Numbered from the stretch's first letter, positions 8,971 through 17,466 are shown. The stretch: 50,599 bases of DNA from Hyphomicrobiales bacterium (GCA_900469445.1 UBXM01000008.1:1-50599); one strand, 5' to 3'. The notes: generated by a model from the sequence alone, not told the origin. Translations and numbers: made by a program.

Positions 8971-10035
8971 ATGAACCGCCCCGGCATATCGACATCTCCC
9001 TGGTGGACCAGAACCGCCCATGCCGACCGCAGGCCGTTCCTGCTCGGGCGCAACCGGGTGCAGGCAGCGCTGCGCAACTTCTTTGCAACCCGCGACTTCA
9101 TCGAGGTCGATACGGCGACGCTGCAGGTCTCTCCCGGCAACGAGACGCATCTGCATGCTTTTGCCACGCAAGCGCTGACGATCGACGGCCGGGCCGCACC
9201 GCTCTATCTGCACACATCCCCGGAATTTGCCGCCAAGAAGCTGCTTTCCGCCGGTGAGACGCATATCTTCACCTTCGCCCATGTCTATCGCAATCGCGAG
9301 CGCGGGCCGCTGCATCATCCCGAATTCACCATGCTGGAATGGTATCGCGCCGGCGAGACCTATGAGCAGCTGATGGCCGATTGCGCCGACATGCTGAAGC
9401 TTGCTGCCGAAACCACCGGAACGACGCGGTTTTCCTTCCGCGGTATGGAGATCGATCCCTTTGCCGAGCCGGAACGGCTGACGCTGGCGGAAGCTTTCGA
9501 CCGTTTTGCCGGCATCGATCTCCTCGCCTCCGTTGCCGCATCGGGCGAGACCGATCGTGATTTTCTGGCAGGATCGGTGCGAAACGCCGGAATGCGCGTT
9601 GCCGAGGACGATACCTGGGCGGATCTGTTCAGCAAGGTTCTGGTCAACAAGATCGAACCCTATCTGGGTCAGGAACGTGCGACGATCCTGTGCGAATACC
9701 CGGTCTGCGAAGCGGCACTGGCGCGGCCTTCCGCCCGTGATCCGCGGGTAGCGGAGCGGTTCGAGCTTTATGCCTGCGGCGTCGAACTGGCCAATGCCTT
9801 TGGTGAACTGACCGATGCCGGCGAACAGCGTCGGCGCTTCGAGCACGAAATGGCGGAGAAGGCCCGCATCTATGGCGAGACTTACCCGATCGACGAGGAT
9901 TTCCTCGCTGCGCTGGCCTCCATGCCCGAGGCAAGTGGTGCGGCTCTTGGCTTCGACCGGTTAGCCATGCTGGCGACCGGTGCGACGCGCATCGATCAGG
10001 TCATGTGGGCGCCGGTGGCGGAGGTGCATTCTTGA
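8971..10035 (+). CDS. epmA: EF-P lysine ligase, GenX/PoxA family (lysyl-tRNA synthetase paralogue)
   Basis: EpmA activates (R)-beta-lysine with ATP and attaches it to Lys34 of EF-P. The 354-residue protein is a class II synthetase catalytic core without the anticodon-binding domain of LysRS, which separates it from a true lysyl-tRNA synthetase. Visible are motif 2 (FAHVYRNRERGPLHHPEFTMLEWYR, about residues 100-125) and motif 3 (GAALGFDRLAMLATG, about 323-337). It is divergent from efp and overlaps epmB by four bases (TTGA), suggesting coupled translation of the two modification enzymes. Confidence 0.93.
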   Translation: MNRPGISTSPWWTRTAHADRRPFLLGRNRVQAALRNFFATRDFIEVDTATLQVSPGNETHLHAFATQALTIDGRAAPLYLHTSPEFAAKKLLSAGETHIFTFAHVYRNRERGPLHHPEFTMLEWYRAGETYEQLMADCADMLKLAAETTGTTRFSFRGMEIDPFAEPERLTLAEAFDRFAGIDLLASVAASGETDRDFLAGSVRNAGMRVAEDDTWADLFSKVLVNKIEPYLGQERATILCEYPVCEAALARPSARDPRVAERFELYACGVELANAFGELTDAGEQRRRFEHEMAEKARIYGETYPIDEDFLAALASMPEASGAALGFDRLAMLATGATRIDQVMWAPVAEVHS

Positions 10036-11078
10036 GCGCTGCCCGTTCTTTGAAGACGCCGGACGATCTGCGGAATGCCGGACTGGTTGCGCCGGAACGG
10101 CTTGATGCGATCCGCTCTGTCGCCGAACGTTATGCGATCGCGATCACGCCGACCGTGGCCTCGCTCATCGACAGGGCAGATGCCGCCGATCCGATTGCAA
10201 TGCAGTTCGTGCCAGATGCGGCTGAACTGGTGACGGTGCCGGAAGAGCGCGAAGACCCGATCGGTGACGCGGCACACAGCCCCGTCAAGGGCATCGTCCA
10301 TCGTTACCCCGACCGGGTGCTTTTGAAGGCCGTGCATATCTGCCCTGTCTATTGCCGCTTCTGTTTTCGCCGCGAAATGGTCGGGCCGCAGGGCGACGGC
10401 ACGCTGGCACCGAACGAGCTTGCGGCGGCTCTCGATTACATCCGTGATCATTCGGAAATCTGGGAAGTCATCCTCACCGGCGGTGATCCGCTGGTTCTTT
10501 CGCCGCGCCGGCTTGGCGAGATCATGCGCGGACTGGCGGCGATCGACCATGTGAAGATCGTCCGGTTTCACACCCGCGTGCCGGTGGTCGAGCCGGACCG
10601 CATCGACGACGCCATGATCGCCGCGCTGAAGGAGGGGAACAAGACCGTCTATATCGCCCTCCACGCCAACCATCCGCGCGAGATGACGGCCGATGCCCGC
10701 GCCGCCTCCGCGCGGCTGGTCGATGCCGGTTTTCCGATGGTGAGCCAGACGGTGCTGCTGAAGGGCATCAATGACGACCCCTTGGTGCTGGGCGAACTGA
10801 TGAAGGCCTTTGTCGAGACCCGGATCAAGCCCTATTACCTGCACCACCCCGACCTGGCGCCTGGCACCGGCCATTTCCGCATGGAGATCGAGGAAGGCCA
10901 GAAGATCGTCTCGGCGTTGCGCGGCAAGATTTCCGGCCTTTGCCAGCCGACCTATGTGCTCGATATTCCAGGAGGCCACGGCAAGGCGGTGATCGGTGAA
11001 AGTGCCGTGCGCGGCGAAGGCGGCTGTTATTCGGTCAGCGATTTCCGCGGTGCGGAGCATCGGTATCCGCCGGAGTGA
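10032..11078 (+). CDS. epmB: EF-P beta-lysylation protein, radical SAM lysine 2,3-aminomutase family
   Basis: EpmB converts L-lysine to (R)-beta-lysine for EpmA. The radical-SAM cluster motif CxxxCxxC is CPVYCRFC (Cys104, Cys108, Cys111 with the start used here). The PLP-type lysine motif PGGHGK lies near the C-terminus. At 348 residues it matches EpmB and is shorter than clostridial lysine 2,3-aminomutase. I chose TTG 10032 because GGAGG lies seven bases upstream and the codon overlaps the epmA stop as TTGA; an in-frame ATG at 10005 would overlap more and has a Gly-rich, unlike start. Context beside efp and epmA supports the EF-P role over lysine catabolism. Confidence 0.92.
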   Translation: MSAARSLKTPDDLRNAGLVAPERLDAIRSVAERYAIAITPTVASLIDRADAADPIAMQFVPDAAELVTVPEEREDPIGDAAHSPVKGIVHRYPDRVLLKAVHICPVYCRFCFRREMVGPQGDGTLAPNELAAALDYIRDHSEIWEVILTGGDPLVLSPRRLGEIMRGLAAIDHVKIVRFHTRVPVVEPDRIDDAMIAALKEGNKTVYIALHANHPREMTADARAASARLVDAGFPMVSQTVLLKGINDDPLVLGELMKAFVETRIKPYYLHHPDLAPGTGHFRMEIEEGQKIVSALRGKISGLCQPTYVLDIPGGHGKAVIGESAVRGEGGCYSVSDFRGAEHRYPPE

Positions 11079-11170
11079 GCGAGGCGCAGATACGTCTCTA
11101 CCGTGATTGCGCCAGCAGCCCTCGTCCGTTTGCCGACAAATGGTAGCAACACCAAACAAGATGCTCGCAG

Positions 11171-11354
11171 GCTTGTGTTTGGATCCTCGGGTCAAGCCCG
11201 AGGATGACGGCCGATTGGTGGTGCAATGGCGCCTAAAGCATAACTCCCACGTGTATGAGTACAGTAACCTCGGCACACGAGGCCTATTTTGGCCTCCAAC
11301 AGACACCACAACCTCCGTCATCCTCGGGCTTGACCCGAGGATCCAAGCACAAGC
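11171..11354. repeat. rhizobial-type palindromic repeat pair (CCTCGGG...CCCGAGG units, inverted)
   Basis: A 40-base unit at 11171-11210 recurs in inverse orientation at 11315-11354 with one difference. Each unit contains its own small palindrome, CCTCGGG-TCAAG-CCCGAGG or the complement. The same core, with GTC ATCCTCGGGCTTG as its recognisable start, is found inside cobG at 35780-35869. Dispersed palindromes of this kind are common between genes in rhizobia. Confidence 0.8.
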
Positions 11355-11435
11355 GCCGAACATTTGTTCACACACACCAATCCCATCCCGCGCAGTTTCC
11401 TGCCGTGGTTGTCAAAGACCATTCCGGAGAAGCGC

Positions 11436-11486
11436 ACGCATATGCGGGGCCTCTGGAAAATAAGTAATGTGGCTCCGCATATGCGT
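11436..11486. repeat. 16-bp inverted repeat centred on CGCATATGCG
   Basis: ACGCATATGCGGGGCC (11436-11451) and GGCTCCGCATATGCGT (11471-11486) pair with one mismatch around a 19-base loop. There is no T-tract. It probably belongs to a dispersed repeat; function unknown. Confidence 0.6.
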
Positions 11487-11843
11487 GGCCCTCGGCGTTC
11501 TTTCGGGGCTTCCGGCCCCTACGGGTGATCCTCTCGCCTCGCTGCATGTGGTTTCCTACACTTGGACGGCTATACCGAACCCGGCATGGCTGCCGGGGGG
11601 AGGCTTGATAGGAGGTGCCGGTCTTTCGATCGCCAACTCCATGATTTTCACCCCTTCCGCCCTTGCTGCACGTTACGGTTCGAACGAAAGCGCCGGCCCC
11701 CACCTGTCCGCAAACGTCTCGCGAAACACTCCGGCGATGGAAGCGGGGGGATTGTAGGCACGAGTTTTGGGGGCGGGGATGAAGTTTTGTGTAAATGGTT
11801 GGTTTTGTTGAGCGGGAGGGCTCAAACGTCCCCGCAAATCCCC

Positions 11844-12890
11844 TCACCCACCACAGGTCTTGCGCTCGGCAAAATGGGCCTGCAGCGTCTGCATCTGCGG
11901 CCGGTCGCCGTTTTTGGTGGGCTGGATGTTCAGTGGTTCGGATGGCTTCCACCAGTCGCCGGCGGCCCAATAGGACCAGCCGAGCCAGACATCAGGCCGG
12001 CTTTCAACCGCGGCCACCATATCCTTCAGCGCCTGCTGGCAGATCGGCATGGTCGATACGGCGAATTCTCCCAGAAAGCCGCGCTTGCCCTGGCCGGCAA
12101 GCCAGTCGCCGATATCGCTCACGGCCTTCACCGCATCGGCCGCACGGCTGCATTCCTCGTTCTTGCCGGAAAAATCGACATCCAGATACTGATGGAACTC
12201 ATAGGCGTAGTTATTGGCCGGATCCGTCACGCCGGTCATCACCGTGGCATTCGGTGTACCGTAATCGCCGCCGGACCAGCTGTGGGCGCCGGTCCAAGAC
12301 GTGCCGGGTACGAGGATGAGATTGCCGGCGCCGCTCTGGCGGATGGCGGAGATCGCCCCATTCGCCGCCGACAGCCAGTCCTCCGCGGAAATACCGTAAG
12401 GCTCGTTCATCAGGCCGAAGGTTATGCCGTCCTGATTGGCGAACACGGCTGCCAACCGTCGCCAGAAATCGGCAAATGCGCTTTGCGGCACGCCGTCCGA
12501 ACCGATCAGCTGATCCTGGTAACGCGCGTAATTATGCGGATCGAGAATGACCTGCATGCCGGCCGACCTTATCGCTTTCACGGTCGATCTCAACCGCCTT
12601 AGCTCGGCCGTATCGAACTTGTCGTAAAGCTTAGGCTGCAACCGCTCCCAGAGAAACGGCAGCCGCACCCCGGTGAAACCCTTGTCACCGAAATAGGCGA
12701 TCGTCTTTTCGGATGGATAGAGATAGCCCTTTCCATATTCCTGCCCGAGACTGCCGAATTCGGCGCCGGCCAGATTGATGCCTCGGATACATTCGGCGGC
12801 CTGAACGGACCCCGCCGCGATCGTGAGGCAGGAAAGGGCGGCGGCAAACCGTCGCGCAAAAGCTTTGTAACCTGTCGGGCGTCTGTTCAC
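11844..12890 (-). CDS. secreted glycoside hydrolase family 5 (cellulase/endoglucanase type)
   Basis: A 348-residue exported glycosidase. It begins with a basic, hydrophobic signal peptide and probable cleavage after about residue 31 (GSVQA-AECIRG). The GH5 TIM-barrel follows: RGINLAG at the start, VRLPF, LDPHN (about 117-120), the acid/base Glu163 in LMNEPYG, His233 in FHQYLD and the nucleophile Glu275 in FLGEFAV. GH5 retaining enzymes cut beta-1,4-glucans or related polysaccharides; the exact substrate is not readable. It is not in a cellulose-synthesis operon, so a BcsZ role is unlikely. It stands alone, divergent from purU. Confidence 0.9.
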   Translation of the reverse strand: MNRRPTGYKAFARRFAAALSCLTIAAGSVQAAECIRGINLAGAEFGSLGQEYGKGYLYPSEKTIAYFGDKGFTGVRLPFLWERLQPKLYDKFDTAELRRLRSTVKAIRSAGMQVILDPHNYARYQDQLIGSDGVPQSAFADFWRRLAAVFANQDGITFGLMNEPYGISAEDWLSAANGAISAIRQSGAGNLILVPGTSWTGAHSWSGGDYGTPNATVMTGVTDPANNYAYEFHQYLDVDFSGKNEECSRAADAVKAVSDIGDWLAGQGKRGFLGEFAVSTMPICQQALKDMVAAVESRPDVWLGWSYWAAGDWWKPSEPLNIQPTKNGDRPQMQTLQAHFAERKTCGG

Positions 12891-12963
12891 ACTGCGTCTC
12901 CGGTATTGCGGGCCACCCTCGCATCAGCAACTTATGAAATCGCTAATCGATCCTCGAAAGCCT

Positions 12964-13065
12964 TCAAGCCATTGGCGGCGGTCTTGCGCCCGCGAAAGAC
13001 GCAACGGGAACGGAATTTTGCGCCGCCGCGCCTAATGTGACGCAGGCGACGACGATGGCAAGCAT
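12964..13065 (-). CDS. possible small secreted peptide or remnant signal peptide
   Basis: A 33-codon frame (41 codons if a TTG at 13089 is used) encodes a hydrophobic start, AMLAIVVACVTLGAAAQ, that looks like a signal peptide with an AAA-Q cleavage site, then a short tail VPVASFAGARPPPMA. No good ribosome site precedes either start. It lies just upstream of the GH5 gene on the same strand. It could be a leader peptide, a remnant of a secreted protein or chance. Confidence 0.25.
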   Translation of the reverse strand: MLAIVVACVTLGAAAQNSVPVASFAGARPPPMA

Positions 13066-13171
13066 CGCCAAACGAAGAAAAACTGCCAACCGGACATCTG
13101 GCGCAGTTTCAATCGGCCGTCATCACGTATAGGTCATTGCTGCCAGCGCAGCGCAGGGGAGACGACAGATA

Positions 13172-14056
13172 ATGAACAGCTATGTCCTGACCGTATCGTG
13201 CAAATCCACACGAGGCATCGTCGCCGCGATATCCGGCTTCCTTGCCGAAAAGGGCTGCAACATTATCGATTCGTCCCAGTTCGACGACCTGGACACCGGC
13301 AAATTCTTCATGCGCGTCAGTTTCATTTCCGAACAGGGCGCCGATCGCGACACGCTGCTGACCGGCTTTGCGCCTGTCGCGGAAACATTCGGCATGGAGT
13401 GGGATGTCTTCGATTCGGCGGAACGGATGAAGGTGCTGCTGATGGTGTCGCGTTTCGGCCACTGCCTGAACGACCTTCTCTATCGCTGGAAGATCGGCGC
13501 GCTGCCGATCGACATCGTCGGCGTCGTTTCCAACCACTTCGATTACCAGAAGCTGGTGGTCAACAACGACATCCCCTTCCACCACATCAAGGTGACGAAG
13601 GACAACAAGCCGCAGGCCGAAGCGCAGCTGATGGAAGTCGTCGAAACGAGCGGCACCGAACTTGTCGTGCTGGCGCGTTACATGCAGGTTCTCTCCGACC
13701 AGCTCTGCGCCAAGATGTCGGGCAAGATCATCAATATCCACCACTCCTTCCTGCCGAGCTTCAAGGGCGCCAACCCTTACAAGCAGGCCTATCAGCGCGG
13801 CGTGAAGCTGATCGGCGCGACGGCGCATTATGTCACGGCCGATCTCGACGAAGGCCCGATCATCGAGCAGGACACGGTGCGCATCACTCACGCACAGTCG
13901 CCTGACGATTATGTTTCGCTCGGCCGCGACGTCGAAAGTCAGGTTCTGGCACGCGCCATTCACGCCCATATCCATCACCGCACCTTCATCAACGGCAACC
14001 GCACCGTCGTCTTCCCGCCGAGCCCCGGTTCCTACGCCTCGGAACGAATGGGCTAA
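13172..14056 (+). CDS. purU: formyltetrahydrofolate deformylase
   Basis: PurU hydrolyses 10-formyltetrahydrofolate to formate and tetrahydrofolate, balancing one-carbon pools and feeding formate-dependent purine synthesis. The 294-residue protein has an N-terminal ACT regulatory domain (about 3-80, starting SYVLTVSCKSTRGIVAAISGF) and a C-terminal formyltransferase-type hydrolase domain (about 90-285). The catalytic Asn-His pair is in INIHHSFLPSFKGANPY and the catalytic Asp in YVTADLDEGPI. ATG 13172 has GGGGAG upstream at somewhat long spacing. A short AGGGCT-GAAA-AGCCCT hairpin follows at 14069-14084. Confidence 0.95.
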   Translation: MNSYVLTVSCKSTRGIVAAISGFLAEKGCNIIDSSQFDDLDTGKFFMRVSFISEQGADRDTLLTGFAPVAETFGMEWDVFDSAERMKVLLMVSRFGHCLNDLLYRWKIGALPIDIVGVVSNHFDYQKLVVNNDIPFHHIKVTKDNKPQAEAQLMEVVETSGTELVVLARYMQVLSDQLCAKMSGKIINIHHSFLPSFKGANPYKQAYQRGVKLIGATAHYVTADLDEGPIIEQDTVRITHAQSPDDYVSLGRDVESQVLARAIHAHIHHRTFINGNRTVVFPPSPGSYASERMG

Positions 14057-14068
14057 ATCACTTCAGCA

Positions 14069-14084
14069 AGGGCTGAAAAGCCCT
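14069..14084 (+). repeat. small hairpin after purU
   Basis: AGGGCT, loop GAAA, AGCCCT: a six-pair tetraloop hairpin 12 bases after the purU stop. It lacks a T-tract, so it may slow decay of the mRNA rather than end transcription. Confidence 0.4.
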
Positions 14085-14142
14085 ATGGACGCGGCGTTTC
14101 CCTGCGCTATCCTTCTCCGTAAGGTTTACCCGGAGAGTGAGA

Positions 14143-16830
14143 ATGCCAGACGATGTCGCGTCCGAAATACTCGATGCCCCCGTTGCCACGGACGACCGTG
14201 CCGACGACGTGTCTCTGGACACAGTGGAGGCCTTGCTGCGCGACCATTGGGGCCTCTCCGGCCAGATCTTTCCGGTGGAGGAAGACAGAGGACGGGGATA
14301 CCTGGTGGATAATGGCCACCTTCGTTATTTCCTCGAAATAAGGCAGCCTACGGATGAGCCGGCCCTGCGTGTCGAACACGACGTGACGCGCCATATCATC
14401 CGCAGCCCCGATGGCCCGCCGGTTCCGGAACCGGTTGCGACCAAGGAGGGAGCCGACATTCTGGTGACGGCAATCGACGGCGAGAACCACATTCTGCGGC
14501 TGCTGACGGTTCTCGATGGCGATCCGCCGCCGGAGGACAGGGACGTCACGGCAGAGACCGCCGCAGCACTCGGGACACTGGCCGCGAGCCTGGCGAAGAG
14601 CCTCGAGGATTTCGATCGGGAGATCTGGAACGGCGAGCACGAGGAAGAGCTTCGAAAGGCAGGGCCACGCACCGTCTCGCTTCTTTCGGCGGTAACGGAC
14701 CAGGAAGCGCGCGACATGATTGCCCGCGCCATGGTCACCGCCCTGCGCCGCATTCACCCGCTGACACCGGCATTCCGCACCGGCCTTACACTCCCCGATC
14801 TCGGTGCCGGCGATCTGGTCGGAGAGACCGAGGGCCCGGACTGGCACCCGACAGGGGTTACCGACCTGAGCGGATTGTCGCTTAACTGGTATGTGGCGGC
14901 TCTTGCCAAGACCTGCGCGCGCATCGTTTCCAGCCAGGGCGGAGAGCCATCGGCGATCCTGCCGGCTGTCAGTGCCTATCATGCGGTCGATCCGCTGAAT
15001 GCGGGCGAGCTGGAGGCCATCTGGCCACTCGTCATTGCCGATATCGCGTTTTTGGCAGCGCTTGCCGAAAACCGCCATGCACTGGCGCCGGAAGACGAGG
15101 CGGCAGCGGAAGAGGCAAAAGGGCGACGTCAGATTCTGGCCAACGCCTCCACCGTCACGGCGGCCTATATGCACGCATCCATCCTCGATGCCTGCAGGGT
15201 CGAGACGGTACCGCTCGATCTCGGACCGCTTCTGCCGGATGTCGATGCGGAAAAGATAAAGCTCGTCGATCTGAGCCCGAAAAGCCCGCTATTCCATGGC
15301 GGGAACTGGATGGAACCGGATTGCGACTGGCGGCTTCTGGCCCGTGCCGCATGGGAAACCGGCATGGGCAGCACGCGGTATGGCGAATACCGGCTGTCCA
15401 GAGCCAAGCCGGAAACTAGGGCCGTCGAACCTCAGAATGTCGCCGTTCATGTGGACATCTGCCTGCCCACGGGAACGGTTCTGGCCGCGCCGTTCAATGG
15501 CAAGATCGTGCAGCTGTCGCCACAACTGGCACTGCGCGGCGAGGCCGTGACACTGCTTCTCGAAGGCATGGAGACGGAGCTTGGCGAAGGAACGGACGTG
15601 AGCGCCGGGGACCGGCTCGGCACGGTCGCGGGTGCCGCCGATTCGGTTGGCGGGTTGCGGCTGAGGCTGTCGAGCGATCCCGACAGCGATCCGCCGCTCT
15701 TCTGCCGGCCATCGGATGCGGCGATATGGCGTCGCCTTGCCCCCTCGCCTTCGCCTCTATTCGGCATCGATTGCGACGCTCCGCCGGCAATTTCCGGCCG
15801 GGAAGTGCGCGGCTGGCGGGAATTCGTCTATGACGAGACCGGCTGTACGCTTCTGGATTTCAGCGGCAAGGCACCATTGATCGGACATTCGAACCCATCG
15901 CTTGCAACGGCCAGCTACCAGCAGCATTTGCGGCTCACCGCCGCCTATGATGGCAGCGCCGAAGCGGAAGCTTTGCGACAGGCGCTTCTGGAGATCGCGC
16001 CTGCCGATTTCACCGATGTCGTCCTGTTTGCAGATCGGCGCGCGGCAATGGAGGCGATGTCCGAAATCGCCGGAAGCAGGGATAGGACCGAGGCTCGGGT
16101 CGCGATTGCCGCCTATCAGGAAAACAGCGAACCGCCCGAAGCGGACGCGCTGCTGGATGGCGATGGTGAGGATCTACCCTATGCGGAGATCAGCGAAACG
16201 GTGGATCAAACTGTCGCCAACGGTGCATCACCGCTGATCATCGAACCGCTGCCCGGGCTGAGTGGGCTGGCGCAAGAGGCTGCAGCCGCGCGCGAGGCCG
16301 GCCGGCTTGTCATCGCCGATGAGACGCAGACCGGTTATGGCCGCCTCGGCAGCGCCCTTTGGGGCATCGACCGCGAAGACATGCAGGCGGATTTCCTGCT
16401 CGCTGGAGGCTGCGATGGAGGCCGCTTGTCCGCCGTCTTCTGCCGGGAAGATCTCGCAGAGGCCCTGGCGCCGCTTGCCGATCCGGTCTCGCCGGTGGAT
16501 GCCGTCGCCGCTTTGACGGCACTGACGATCTTTCGGGATGAAGACCTGCAGGCCAATGCGGTAACCAGGGGCAATGTTCTTGAGACGGGTCTGCGGCAAC
16601 TTGCCGATGAAAGCGACCGGATAGAAAAGGTCGAGGGAAGCGGATTATGGTGGACGATACAACTCTCAGATGAAGACATGGATATCTGGGATGCGCTCGA
16701 CGGCCATGTTCTGCATGATGTCGATCAGTCCGGCAGGCTTATTCTCGCCCCACCGCTTTGCGTCGGTGAGACGAGCATCACCTTGTGCCTGGACCACCTC
16801 CGCAACGTCCTGCGTCTTTTGCCGAAATAA
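14143..16830 (+). CDS. three-domain phosphotransferase / M23 / class III aminotransferase-like protein with eroded catalytic sites
   Basis: An uninterrupted 895-residue protein. Residues about 25-330 resemble an aminoglycoside-phosphotransferase-type kinase, 430-540 an M23 metallopeptidase domain (DICLPTGTVLAAPFNGKIV), and 560-895 a class III PLP aminotransferase (DETQTGYGRLG at 726). This fusion is known in rhizobia as a longer enzyme. Here key residues are missing: the aminotransferase lysine expected in a GKPMGNG-like motif aligns with Gly756 in LLAGGCDGG; the M23 zinc motifs HxxxD and HxH read AVHVD and RLR; the kinase HGDxxxxN reads LPDLGAGD (only Asp219 kept). ATG 14143 has GGAG seven bases upstream; a GTG at 14137 is possible. 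Ordinary codon use and no stops suggest it is still expressed, perhaps as a binding or scaffold protein. Confidence 0.8.
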   Translation: MPDDVASEILDAPVATDDRADDVSLDTVEALLRDHWGLSGQIFPVEEDRGRGYLVDNGHLRYFLEIRQPTDEPALRVEHDVTRHIIRSPDGPPVPEPVATKEGADILVTAIDGENHILRLLTVLDGDPPPEDRDVTAETAAALGTLAASLAKSLEDFDREIWNGEHEEELRKAGPRTVSLLSAVTDQEARDMIARAMVTALRRIHPLTPAFRTGLTLPDLGAGDLVGETEGPDWHPTGVTDLSGLSLNWYVAALAKTCARIVSSQGGEPSAILPAVSAYHAVDPLNAGELEAIWPLVIADIAFLAALAENRHALAPEDEAAAEEAKGRRQILANASTVTAAYMHASILDACRVETVPLDLGPLLPDVDAEKIKLVDLSPKSPLFHGGNWMEPDCDWRLLARAAWETGMGSTRYGEYRLSRAKPETRAVEPQNVAVHVDICLPTGTVLAAPFNGKIVQLSPQLALRGEAVTLLLEGMETELGEGTDVSAGDRLGTVAGAADSVGGLRLRLSSDPDSDPPLFCRPSDAAIWRRLAPSPSPLFGIDCDAPPAISGREVRGWREFVYDETGCTLLDFSGKAPLIGHSNPSLATASYQQHLRLTAAYDGSAEAEALRQALLEIAPADFTDVVLFADRRAAMEAMSEIAGSRDRTEARVAIAAYQENSEPPEADALLDGDGEDLPYAEISETVDQTVANGASPLIIEPLPGLSGLAQEAAAAREAGRLVIADETQTGYGRLGSALWGIDREDMQADFLLAGGCDGGRLSAVFCREDLAEALAPLADPVSPVDAVAALTALTIFRDEDLQANAVTRGNVLETGLRQLADESDRIEKVEGSGLWWTIQLSDEDMDIWDALDGHVLHDVDQSGRLILAPPLCVGETSITLCLDHLRNVLRLLPK

Positions 16831-16898
16831 AATTTAACTCGGGGTCCGGCCCTTGTTTGGCGAGCACCGCTACCTAAGTTAGCTTCGCTGGAGCACAC

Positions 16899-16932
16899 GG
16901 CGATATTGCGAACGTAATTTCACAATATCGCC
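16899..16932 (+). terminator. 14-bp hairpin after the aminotransferase-like gene (terminator or operator)
   Basis: GGCGATATTGCGAA (16899-16912) and TTCACAATATCGCC (16919-16932) pair with one mismatch across a six-base loop. TTTCTCCT follows, a poor T-tract. It may end the upstream transcript or act as a binding site for the next unit. Confidence 0.5.
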
Positions 16933-16984
16933 TTTCTCCTGTCATCAAGCAGAAAAATATTCTGTCTAAATAGGATTTCATTGT

Positions 16985-17039
16985 TAGCTGAGCGTGTTTC
17001 AGCTAGAGTGAGTGGTGGTCAGATAAATCGATTCTGACC
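16985..17039 (+). repeat. two consecutive inverted repeats in the leader before the 30-codon ORF
   Basis: TAGCTGA/TCAGCTA (16985-16991 and 16999-17005) and GGTCAGA/TCTGACC (17017-17023 and 17033-17039) are perfect seven-base arms. With the hairpin at 16899-16932 they make a structured stretch directly upstream of a strong ribosome site at 17059-17066. Possible operator sites or a structured RNA leader. Confidence 0.45.
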
Positions 17040-17070
17040 GTATCGCGCAACCGTTGAGAAGGAGAGTGAC

Positions 17071-17163
17071 ATGTCTGAGACTACACGCGTCATCGCCTTC
17101 TATCGGCATGCGCTCGATGTGAACGGCACGGATCGCTGCTCCCTTCCGTGCTGTCGAATGTAA
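17071..17163 (+). CDS. possible 30-residue cysteine-containing small protein or leader peptide
   Basis: ATG 17071 follows an excellent ribosome site (AAGGAGAGTGAC). The frame encodes 30 residues, starting MSETTRVIAFYRHALDV and ending CSLPCCRM, before TAA. I recognise no family. The strong initiation signal, structured leader and three closely spaced cysteines argue for translation; short length and lack of known relatives argue for caution. A role as a translated leader controlling the 65-residue gene 79 bases downstream is possible. Confidence 0.45.
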   Translation: MSETTRVIAFYRHALDVNGTDRCSLPCCRM

Positions 17164-17242
17164 CGCTTCCGGTTCAATTCGTTCCTGAAATTATCATTCG
17201 TTTTGCGCTGCATGTCATGCAGCCAATACGGGAGTCTACTTT

Positions 17243-17440
17243 ATGCAGAAGCAAGTCATCAAATTCGCCGGCGAGCCCGTCGGCATCGTGATCCCGGATG
17301 ACAACCGCCTGAAATTCATCGCGGTAAAATTCCATGTCATCGACCTCGACGAACAGCGTTTCGATTCCGCCGACGATGTGCGTCTGGCGATCAGCAGGCT
17401 GGTCGCATCGAGAAACTCGGCACCGGTGGCGCACGTCTAA
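17243..17440 (+). CDS. conserved small rhizobial protein of unknown function
   Basis: The 65-residue product starts MQKQVIKFAGEPVGIVIPDD and continues with LKFIAVKFHVIDLDEQRFDSADDVRLAI, giving a compact alternating beta/alpha pattern without membrane or export signals. GGGAG lies about ten bases upstream of the start. Similar short proteins occur, as I recall, in Rhizobiaceae as hypotheticals. An intrinsic terminator follows 27 bases after the stop, so it ends a short transcription unit. No function can be assigned. Confidence 0.75.
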   Translation: MQKQVIKFAGEPVGIVIPDDNRLKFIAVKFHVIDLDEQRFDSADDVRLAISRLVASRNSAPVAHV

Positions 17441-17466
17441 GCGTGTGCCCCGAATCCCCGATGCAG

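Larger units (their letters stand above)
11079..11843. other. gene-free, repeat-rich intergenic region
   Basis: I see no credible gene in these 765 bases. Open frames here lack ribosome sites, use unlike codons and run across the palindromic repeats. The stretch holds one pair of inverted palindromic units (11171-11354), a second hairpin (11436-11486) and a small GGGGC/GCCCC hairpin near 11506-11520. It separates epmB from the convergent GH5 gene. Confidence 0.7.

Noticed and set aside
9996..11375. A long minus-strand frame opposite epmB and the repeat region
   Set aside because: It is antisense to a well-recognised radical SAM gene and runs across the palindromic repeats.
11171..11486. Repeats that might be a CRISPR array
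   Set aside because: Only two units, in inverse orientation, with no regular spacers and no cas genes nearby.
11467..11757. A plus-strand frame of about 96 codons in the repeat region
   Set aside because: No ribosome site, starts within a hairpin arm and shows no recognisable protein pattern. I treat it as read-through of repeat DNA.
11844..12890. GH5 enzyme as part of cellulose synthesis
   Set aside because: No cellulose synthase genes flank it; it stands alone between epmB and purU.
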